Assembly (NCBI RefSeq): GCF_036588685.1
Contig: NC_086373.1
Coordinates: forward strand, 52,025,164-52,089,163
DNA: 64,000 bases
Reading direction: 5' to 3'
DNA from: Mytilus trossulus
Taxonomy: Eukaryota > Mollusca > Bivalvia > Mytilida > Mytilidae
The notes below the pieces were generated by a model. That model was not told where the DNA came from, made no database searches, and worked only from the letters and a program-made list of their open reading frames with translations. The position numbers and the translations under genes are program-made. Position 1 is the first letter of the stretch, and each line of letters opens with the position of its first letter. Below are positions 61,501-64,000 of this stretch, piece after piece.

Positions 61501-63193
61501 CTAAAGCAATATTAGTTGCAACCTCAAAGACACAGGATGTGCATAAACTACCGGTTTTGTGTTTTTTAACAAATTTAACTTTATCATATCATGAATGAAA
61601 GAGATAACAAATGTAGACTTAGTGCTGCAATTAACGAAAGTAGATACAGTGCTCGACTCTAGATCTTTGAAACTGTCAAACAGATATTTGAATGTGGAAA
61701 TTTTTTGAAAATAAAAAGTTTAACATAAATCATGTTAAAGGCAAGTACTTATAACCAAAAGAACATTTTCCAAACTATCAAAAGTTTGCCGCTTCTTAAG
61801 TAAGTACGTTTCGTTTTACCATCGACGTATGATGTCAAACTATTCTTATTTCATTCTAAGTCTTTGTTTTACTTCATTGTACAATACTTTAGCATAATAC
61901 ATACCACGTAGTACTGTGTCGCTTAAAAGTCGATATATTCTACATTTTCTACTATATGTACAGCAACAAAACGATTACAAAGTATTGTTATGATTAACCA
62001 GTAACTATTCTAACAGATTAAACAAAAGACTATTTTGTTATACAGGGTACCAATATATTACATGGAGCAATATCTGATGATTACTCTATCCATGTTGGAT
62101 TAGATGGTAAATGTATAATAAAAGATATCAGTATGGCATATATTGTCTGCTTGCCACCTACGTTCACACCGAGGACAAATGAAACAGATGAACATACAGT
62201 TTTTGTTGTTGTAAGTAAAAAAGCACTAGTAAAATACTTTTCATTAGAAAAGTCCATTTTAATCGTAACTGCTGTTTACAATAACTACACAATTATTTAT
62301 TAGGTCAACTTCAGCCTTTCAGTTAATTGTCCATCTCGGTAAATTTAGTAGTATTCGGAAAATTCGTCTGCATTATTTTAAGATATTTTTTTCACTCGTT
62401 GTTCATTTGTCGCTATTACCTTGCACACACTATAGTTCAATTGTCAGACAATCTACTGAACAGTACTGAACTGAGCGATTTATTTTAAAACTACTGAATT
62501 GGCCGCATTGGATAGGATGGAAAACCGACGAAAAGAGGGAATACGACTAAATCATGCACAGTTAAAACTTATTCAGATGATATTAAATTTCAAGTAACCA
62601 TATAAAATGAGCACTAACCTTCTTGCGTTGGATATATCTTTCTTATAGACTTTTAACCTCTTAGATACGAAACAACAAAATAATTAAGTGAATGGAAAAA
62701 AAATCTGAGTAGATGAACAAGCAAACTAAGGATGTGTTAAAATTTTTCAGGTAGCTCAAGTCATTGATAATTCTTTTTGCGAAATGTTCTAATATAGTCT
62801 TACAGAAAAGTGCTATATATAAAGAAGAATCAAAGTTGAATTCATATATTAAATGTGAATCCAAAGTGAGGTAGTAGCATGTATGTTGTCTAAAGAAAAA
62901 TCATTATATAATTCTATTTCGTTTATTCACAAAAAGCCATTACATTTTCTATTTATTTTATCACTAGGTTGAAGTCGGTAGAATTAAGGCATACATTGGC
63001 AAAATACGATACAACGTGGACATCGAAATATTAGCTATAATAGTAGGATTGTTAGCCGCAGCTTTTGTCACAGCTGTTGTTGTGGGAATATTTACTGTGT
63101 TCATTATGAAAAAGAAAAAGAGGAAAGTCATAAAGGAATTCAAGCTGGAATTATTGACACGTGAGGAAATGATACGAAAAGCCAGTAGAGAAG
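24795..63193 (+). CDS. Plexin (semaphorin receptor), 5' part of gene, 20 exons; 3' end outside window
   Basis: Spliced gene for a single-pass cell-surface receptor of the plexin family; plexins bind semaphorins and signal through a cytoplasmic GAP domain. Twenty exons with GT-AG borders join without a phase conflict into 1149 codons plus one base. Order seen: signal peptide (about 1-21), Sema domain (about 25-398), PSI1 (401-430), an IPT-like module, PSI2 (540-570), IPT, PSI3 (674-715), four more IPT-type modules, TM helix (about 1095-1121) and a basic KKKKRK stop-transfer. Three PSI domains fit plexins; MET/RON receptors have one. Plexin hallmarks include RIGKLC (202-207) followed by MPITC (226-230) in Sema. 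Many N-x-S/T sites are present. The ectodomain is divergent and somewhat shorter than in vertebrate plexins, so the A/B/C/D class cannot be assigned. The cytoplasmic GAP domain is not in the window. Introns are 0.3-5.3 kb and full of repeats. Confidence 0.9.
26100..26365 (+). repeat. Dispersed repeat in plexin intron 1
   Basis: GATATATAGGTACCCTGCCA ... GTATCCATCTGATGAATTAA ... TTACGCCACTGTCCCAG is a sequence I recall as repeated in mussels. CTGATGA here is not followed by GAAA and is not a ribozyme. Confidence 0.4.
27070..27258 (+). CDS. Plexin exon 2: Sema domain
   Basis: 63 codons, phase 0 at both ends, acceptor TTTTGTCAG, donor GTATGT. It ends with the strand GTDNGQIG, which matches the G-T-x-x-G-x-[IL] propeller strand seen near the end of plexin Sema domains. 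Confidence 0.85.
28050..28140 (+). repeat. SINE-like family B, second subfamily
   Basis: GATGTGGTGTGAGTGCCAAT followed by ACAATTTAAAAATTAAACCA and a GTACGG end. This subfamily differs from 10193-10392 in its 3' half. Intron after plexin exon 2. Confidence 0.55.
28516..28635 (+). CDS. Plexin exon 3: end of Sema domain
   Basis: 40 codons, phase 0 both ends, acceptor TTCAG, donor GTAAAA. It has the alternating hydrophobic pattern of the last propeller blade (LLILLQNK, continued by VQQIQF in exon 4) that normally leads straight into the first PSI cysteine. Confidence 0.8.
29820..29970 (+). pseudogene. Short reverse transcriptase remnant
   Basis: Part of the same retroelement: GGGTCTGAGTTTCCTATCGT and GCTGCTTACCATGAAGCTAT correspond to the region just before the KFYG motif. 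It is interrupted in frame and flanked by unrelated intron sequence. Confidence 0.5.
30113..31411. mobile_element. Dispersed element with internal ~510-bp tandem duplication
   Basis: It begins TAGCTCACAGGGCCCGAACG, followed by a GTCCGTC/GTCCGGC microsatellite (30166-30203), and ends GAGCGACACAAGCTCTTTAG before AGCCTCTAG. Two direct units (about 30210-30720 and 30720-31228) share TGCAGTTTTTGGCTTATAAC and CTGAAATTTTCAGATGAATC; a third starts and breaks off. I recall this as a common bivalve repeat. No ORF. Intron before plexin exon 4. Confidence 0.65.
31555..31655 (+). CDS. Plexin exon 4: PSI domain 1
   Basis: Acceptor TTTTCAG, donor GTAAGT, ends in phase 2. It encodes C401-x5-C407-x2-C410-x7-C418-G-W, the PSI signature. 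The residue after Trp is Asn rather than Cys; semaphorin-type PSI domains likewise often lack Cys there. Confidence 0.9.
31951..33451. mobile_element. PIF/Harbinger-like non-autonomous DNA transposon, copy 1
   Basis: 1501-bp element with terminal inverted repeats GGCCGTGTTCACA ... TGTGAACACGGCC, flanked by a TAA duplication (31948-31950 and 33452-33454). A 3-bp TWA target duplication is the signature of PIF/Harbinger elements. I see no transposase ORF. Its interior includes C-rich runs near 33006 and 33053. It sits in the intron between plexin exons 4 and 5. Confidence 0.8.
34544..34655 (+). CDS. Plexin exon 5: end of PSI1 and linker
   Basis: The split Gln codon is completed and followed by CGRYNR, closing PSI1. 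The rest leads into the first IPT-like module. Acceptor TTGTATAG, donor GTAAGT, ends in phase 0. Confidence 0.8.
35095..35280 (+). repeat. Degenerate TACTCGAC / GTACT repeats
   Basis: TACTCGAC is exact at 35153, 35163 and 35267, with variants TACTCGCC, TACTTGACC and TACTTGAA between. Intron after plexin exon 5. Confidence 0.5.
35595..35870 (-). repeat. Decayed copy of hammerhead repeat family
   Basis: Minus strand shows CACTGATAAGTC ... AAAACGCGCGTCTGGCG: stem III and stem I are recognisable, but G8 and the G of GAAA are mutated, so no activity is expected. The hairpin end (GTCAACACAGA) is degenerate. Lies in plexin intron 5. Confidence 0.65.
36656..36815 (+). CDS. Plexin exon 6: IPT-like module between PSI1 and PSI2
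   Basis: Acceptor CTTTCAG, donor GTAAGA, ends in phase 1. It has strands LTLNFTVNF, VNCGELQP and CVFKNLNLTH. The V-x-C ... C-x-F spacing is what plexins show between PSI1 and PSI2. The remainder of the longer open frame into the intron is not coding. Confidence 0.82.
36930..37160 (+). repeat. Dispersed repeat in plexin intron 6
   Basis: AACCAGGTTCAATCCACCAT ... CCTGTACCAAGTCAGGAATA ... CGTTTGATGTGTTTGGACTT. Diverged relatives occur at 10755-10860 (ACCAGGTTCAACCCACCATT) and 11883-11960. Confidence 0.5.
37780..37965 (-). repeat. SINE-like dispersed family B, degenerate
   Basis: GAATTGTTTTACTCTAGTCA to TGAATGACAATAATACATCT on the plus strand. Intron after plexin exon 6. Confidence 0.55.
39160..39290 (+). 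repeat. Tandem repeat, 44-bp unit, three copies
   Basis: Each unit contains AAGATCAGTAAACAAATT or GAGATCAGTAAACAAATT preceded by AGAGACTTTT or a variant. It lies 65 bp upstream of plexin exon 7. Confidence 0.85.
39355..39439 (+). CDS. Plexin exon 7: lead-in to PSI2
   Basis: Acceptor TTCTTCAG, donor GTAAGT, ends in phase 2. It encodes a strand ending IIEFYHCERFNT; F-Y-x-C immediately before PSI2 is typical of plexins. It splices in frame to the exon at 44727. Confidence 0.85.
40070..40430 (-). pseudogene. Reverse transcriptase C-terminal fragment plus 3' tail of a retroelement
   Basis: On the minus strand, from about 40425, a frame reads SNLPATPAYGVYMSQLIRYS and continues to KKFYGRHHELIGHYDKSVSE before a stop near 40160. 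This is the C-terminal end of a reverse transcriptase of a kind common in bivalve and coral retroelements. The tail that follows (CACGACGGG ... TACCCTTCCAGAGCACCTGA on the minus strand) matches other tails in the window. 5'-truncated remnant. Confidence 0.65.
40973..41418. mobile_element. Long-TIR MITE (446 bp) with TAAAC target duplication
   Basis: The two arms, about 150 bp each (from 40973 and back from 41418), are inverted copies: TAGAATCATATTCAAAACAG at the left and its near-complement at the right. TAAAC flanks both ends (40968-40972, 41419-41423). No ORF. The superfamily is not assigned; it lies in the intron between plexin exons 7 and 8. Confidence 0.8.
43345..43440 (+). repeat. SINE-like family B, 5' half
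   Basis: AAGATGTGGTATGATTGCCA ... AACTATAGGTCACTGCACGG; truncated shortly before the (CT)n tract. Confidence 0.6.
43492..43563 (+). repeat. (CT)n microsatellite, about 36 units
   Basis: Uninterrupted TC/CT run of 72 bases. The open frame across it (LSLSLS...) is an artefact of the repeat. Confidence 0.95.
43889..44480 (+). repeat. Intronic direct duplication, copy 1
   Basis: Shares GGTTCTTTTCTGCAA-type sequence, ATATGCACAATACAGACCCC, TTCAGCTAAACGCTCT and TTAAATGATTATG with 46650-47165. Located just before plexin exon 8. Confidence 0.7.
44727..44808 (+). CDS. Plexin exon 8: PSI domain 2
   Basis: Acceptor GTGTTTAG, donor GTAGGT. Joined to exon 7 it gives C540-x5-C546-x2-C549-x5-C555-R-W, a clean PSI signature. 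As in PSI1, the residue after Trp is not Cys (Asp here). Confidence 0.88.
45867..45965 (+). CDS. Plexin exon 9: start of IPT after PSI2
   Basis: 33 codons, phase 0 both ends, acceptor TTTTACAG, donor GTAAGA. It begins with CPRVGNIFP, matching the plexin motif C-P-x-[IVL]-x-x-I-x-P that opens the IPT after PSI2. Two N-S/T glycosylation sites follow. Confidence 0.82.
46650..47165 (+). repeat. Intronic direct duplication, copy 2
   Basis: Diverged copy of 43889-44480 (CATATGCACAATACTGACCC, GTTCAGCTAAACGCTCTCCC). Located between plexin exons 9 and 10, so the pair brackets exons 8 and 9. Confidence 0.7.
47606..47719 (+). CDS. Plexin exon 10: IPT after PSI2
   Basis: 38 codons, phase 0 both ends, acceptor TTTTAG, donor GTAAAT. 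It reads VTGITLSNFECEV near the start and FVSCIG at the end, consistent with IPT strands carrying the conserved cysteine pair. Confidence 0.8.
48995..49076 (+). CDS. Plexin exon 11: last strands of IPT before PSI3
   Basis: Acceptor TTTTAAG, donor GTAAGT, ends in phase 1. YTIRLKYNGTFYVDN is a beta-hairpin pattern with a glycosylation site. Confidence 0.78.
49340..49830 (+). pseudogene. Reverse transcriptase remnant with 3' tail
   Basis: The plus strand reads APSYGVFISQMIPYFRAFIS near 49350, broken by stops, then the tail from 49600 (AGCAACACGCCGG ... GTTGTCAGTTTATTTTCGAC ... TCCCTCTGATTTCTTTTGCC). Same family as 40070-40430. Intron after plexin exon 11. Confidence 0.6.
50738..50893. repeat. 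Large hairpin, arms about 70 bp
   Basis: AATAATTCATGGGGGCTTGA and TTTACCACGGGTTGTCCCTT at left have complements at right (AAGGGCCAACCCGTGGTAAA, TCAAGCCCCCATGAATTATT); the loop is near TCGCTATCGCTCA. It lies 0.2 kb upstream of plexin exon 12. Confidence 0.75.
51118..51299 (+). CDS. Plexin exon 12: PSI domain 3
   Basis: Acceptor TTCTTATAG, donor GTATTG, ends in phase 0. It encodes C674-x9-C684-x2-C687-x9-C697-Q-W-C700 and further cysteines. This is the only one of the three PSI domains with the full C-x-W-C. The downstream intron starts with a dispersed repeat almost at once. Confidence 0.9.
51320..51475 (-). repeat. SINE-like family B, second subfamily
   Basis: TTGGGGCCCTTTATAGCTTG ... CATTGGCACTCACACCACAT on the plus strand. 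It starts about 20 bases after the donor of plexin exon 12. Confidence 0.6.
52165..52262 (+). repeat. SINE-like family B, second subfamily, 5' part
   Basis: AATGTGGTATGAGTGCCAAT ... CAATTATATACCAAATCATG. Intron after plexin exon 12. Confidence 0.5.
53166..53308 (+). CDS. Plexin exon 13: IPT domain with canonical GGT motif
   Basis: Acceptor TATGTAG, donor GTATGA, ends in phase 2. S-P-R-N-G-P-M-T-G-G-T-L-V-T-I-V-G-E-N-L is the textbook IPT/TIG start (P-x-x-G-P-x-x-G-G-T-x-[VL]-T-I-x-G-x-N-L). Confidence 0.92.
53775..53886 (+). CDS. Plexin exon 14: end of IPT
   Basis: Acceptor TTTTTATCAG, donor GTAAAA, ends in phase 0. It opens with SLTCVTG, the conserved 'I-x-C-x-T' strand of IPT domains, and carries two glycosylation sites. 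Confidence 0.82.
54281..54500 (+). repeat. Tandem duplication, 115-bp unit, two copies
   Basis: AATATGAATTGGAAAGATAT starts each unit at 54281 and 54396; only a few differences are visible (ACTGTATT/ACTTTATT, ACATATATT/ACATGTATT). Intron after plexin exon 14. Confidence 0.85.
54782..54927 (+). CDS. Plexin exon 15: IPT domain
   Basis: Acceptor TTTTACAG, donor GTGAAT, ends in phase 2. P-K-I-x-x-F-S-P-x-x-G-I-S-A-G-N-T-A-I-T-I-T-G-S is an IPT start; cysteine-rich strands follow. Confidence 0.9.
55217..55405 (+). CDS. Plexin exon 16: end of IPT and start of next
   Basis: Acceptor CATTTCAG, donor GTGATC, ends in phase 2. FEYLPDPTI matches the plexin linker F-x-Y-x-x-[DN]-P-x-[IV] between successive IPT modules. 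Confidence 0.88.
56153..56292. repeat. Large imperfect hairpin
   Basis: GTTATCTTTGTGTATTCAAG / GAAAATTCATACACCCATTC at left, with TGTGTATGAATTTTC and ATTACACCAAGATAAC at right. It resembles the 50738 and 23587 hairpins in design but not in sequence, apart from a loop with CATTCGGCTGCGCCTTAG. Confidence 0.65.
56671..57864. mobile_element. PIF/Harbinger-like non-autonomous DNA transposon, copy 2
   Basis: 1194-bp relative of the 31951-33451 element in the opposite orientation, with the same TIRs and a TTA duplication (56668-56670 and 57865-57867). Subterminal sequences match the first copy when reversed. No transposase is seen; it carries a G-rich run near 57431. Lies in the intron before plexin exon 17. 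Confidence 0.8.
58660..58830 (+). repeat. Retroelement 3' tail, degenerate
   Basis: GAGATCACCCCATGTTATGG, then ACATTGTCAGTATATTTTTA and GATTATCCCTCTGGTTTGTT: a diverged copy of the tail. The stretch just before it (58180-58600) is another dispersed family containing two similar units (CGCACACAGAAACG / CACACACAGAAACG). Confidence 0.5.
59451..59490 (+). ncRNA. Hammerhead ribozyme motif, first of tandem pair
   Basis: CTGATGA (59455-59461), stem II GTCT/AGAC (59462-59465, 59471-59474) with loop TTTGT, GAAA (59475-59478), a two-bp stem III closed by GCGC, triplet GTC (59484-59486), and stem I GTCA/TGGC of four base pairs including one wobble. The catalytic core is intact. Predicted cleavage is after C59486. 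Confidence 0.8.
59819..59860 (+). ncRNA. Hammerhead ribozyme motif, second of tandem pair
   Basis: CTGATGA (59824-59830), stem II GTCT/AGAC (59831-59834, 59840-59843), GAAA (59844-59847), two-bp stem III with loop ACGC, triplet GTT (59853-59855), stem I CGTCA/TGGTG of five base pairs with two wobbles. The cleavage base is T rather than the preferred C, so slower cleavage is expected. Confidence 0.75.
60213..60282 (+). CDS. Plexin exon 17: IPT strand with SGGATF motif
   Basis: Acceptor CATTCTTCAG, donor GTGAGT, ends in phase 0. S-G-G-A-T-F-I-I-N-G-D-G-F continues the IPT begun in exon 16. The preceding intron (4.8 kb) holds a PIF/Harbinger-like element and a ribozyme repeat. Confidence 0.88.
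60560..60700 (-). repeat. Decayed copy of hammerhead repeat family
   Basis: Minus strand has CTGATGA intact, but GACGAAAC has become GTCAAAAC, breaking stem II and the GAAA tract. It lies 0.7 kb from the tandem pair, in opposite orientation, in the intron after plexin exon 17. Confidence 0.65.
61104..61307 (+). CDS. Plexin exon 18: end of IPT and start of membrane-proximal IPT
   Basis: 68 codons, phase 0 both ends, acceptor TCTCTTTAG, donor GTAAGT. YVDDPQFNNF and YDKESPIKIT match the plexin pattern Y-x-x-D-P-x-F ... P-I-x-[IL]-x-G just before the last IPT. The open frame beyond 61307 is intron. Confidence 0.88.
62046..62210 (+). CDS. Plexin exon 19: membrane-proximal IPT
   Basis: 55 codons, phase 0 both ends, acceptor TTATACAG, donor GTAAGT. 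GTNI completes the IPT start; the V-x-V-G-L-D-G-K-C and I-V-C-L-P-P strands are typical of the last plexin IPT. Confidence 0.87.
62968..63193 (+). CDS. Plexin exon 20: membrane-spanning segment and juxtamembrane start
   Basis: Acceptor ATCACTAG, donor GTATGA at 63194, ends in phase 1. VEVGRIKAYIGKIRY matches the plexin pre-membrane strand, then a roughly 27-residue hydrophobic helix (ILAIIVGLLAAAF...) and KKKKRK. The following charged helix (KEFKLELLTREEMIRKASRE) fits the start of the plexin juxtamembrane coiled coil. Reading through the donor meets a stop at 63283, so either a downstream exon exists or a truncated form could be made by intron retention. Confidence 0.87.
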
Positions 63194-63579
63194 GTATGAC
63201 AAAAGGAAAGCTGTATATCTCTCATATTAAGATGTACATTTCAAAACAATTACACCTCAAGCATGTCCCTCATAAACTCAGTTAGTTAATGATGAATAAT
63301 TTAATAAAATTGAAAATGGAAATGGAGACAAAAACCCGACCATAGAGAAGACAACAAAAGTTTGGTGTGGTTGTAGCTGACACGAAGCGACAACATGGAT
63401 TATTATTCTTGTCATACACAGATCATTGAATTATGTGATAAATGAAGAATCGTGTTATAAAGATCAAAAATGTCAAGGTCTTTACTTAATTACATTTGAT
63501 TCACTGTCAATGGAAATATTGAATACAAATAATTTAAGTTATTTATTTGAAAATTAATATTCACAATAAGAGGCAATCC

Positions 63580-63735
63580 TTAAGCCGTATTTGGCATAAC
63601 TTTTTAGAATTTTGAATCCCCAATGCTCTTCTACTTTGTGATTGTTTGGCTTTATAAATATTTTGATATGACCGTCACTGGTGAGTCTTATGTAGACAAC
63701 ACGTGCGTCTGGCGTTCCTAATTATAATCCTGATA
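63580..63735 (+). repeat. Decayed copy of hammerhead repeat family
   Basis: Contains CTGGTGA, GTCTTATGTAGAC and GTGCGTCTGGCG, but GAAA is corrupted to CAAC. Lies in the last plexin intron seen. Confidence 0.65.
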
Positions 63736-64000
63736 CCTGATAACTTCCCAAAAAAAACCAACTCCATAAAAAGAAGTGCATAACTGCAATGGGCAACGTC
63801 ACTGTCTGTGTTGTGTCATGCTAAGGAAACAGATAAAACTTTGAACAATGCTTTGATTACACAAAATAAAAAAATCTAGTTTGAAAATCTTTTTATAAGT
63901 TTCAAAGTTGTATCCTGTCGTATTTCAGCTGTCGACTTTGTTACCTCCTACTTAAAAAAAACTTGTTCATTTTTTCAATCACGTGGATTTCCTACTTTAT

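Noticed and set aside
24795..63193. MET/RON-type receptor kinase instead of plexin
   Set aside because: Three PSI domains and the PSI-IPT-PSI-IPT-PSI order fit plexins; MET-type receptors have one PSI. The cytoplasmic part is not visible, so this rests on the ectodomain.
63671..63715. Working hammerhead at the right end
   Set aside because: CTGGTGA and CAAC in place of CTGATGA and GAAA; the core is destroyed.

Overview
The window looks like nuclear DNA of a bivalve mollusc, most likely a mussel of the Mytilus type. It is AT-rich, its genes are split by long GT-AG introns, and much of it is old interspersed repeats. Several of these repeat families are ones I recall from mussel genomes; that recollection is the weakest part of the species call. 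No bacterial, plasmid or phage organisation is present.

Two protein-coding genes are well supported. (1) At 8838-9515 (+) a single coding exon encodes a 225-residue dehydroascorbate-reductase/CLIC-like glutathione transferase with an intact CPFS active site. A strong 3' splice site just upstream suggests a separate 5' UTR exon. (2) From 24795 to beyond the right edge (+), 20 exons encode the ectodomain, membrane helix and first cytoplasmic residues of a plexin, the semaphorin receptor: signal peptide, Sema, PSI1, IPT-like, PSI2, IPT, PSI3, then four IPT-type modules, TM and a basic juxtamembrane segment. All 20 exons join in frame (1149 codons plus one base). The cytoplasmic GAP domain must lie to the right of the window. 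A third, weaker candidate is a two-exon, 35-codon acidic ORF at 19075-19834 (+).

Layout: 1-8.8 kb is gene-free, with retroelement tails, a palindromic element at 3047-3234, a foldback element at 7113-7480 and a hammerhead ribozyme at 7607-7650. 8.8-9.5 kb is the DHAR-like gene. 9.5-24.8 kb is repeats, a long inverted-repeat pair (17467-17541 and 21248-21322) around the 35-codon ORF, and a tRNA-like sequence. 24.8-64 kb is the plexin gene, whose introns carry two PIF/Harbinger-like elements with TWA duplications, a 446-bp long-TIR MITE flanked by a TAAAC duplication, reverse-transcriptase fragments, a (CT)n tract, several large hairpins and a tandem hammerhead-ribozyme repeat.

The most notable signal is the set of hammerhead self-cleaving ribozyme motifs inside dispersed repeats. 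Two well-preserved copies at 59451-59490 and 59819-59860 are in direct orientation 369 nt apart. This is the arrangement expected of a retrozyme-like element that releases a unit-length RNA which could circularise. A divergent copy at 7607-7650 keeps the whole core with covarying stems. Five further copies are decayed.
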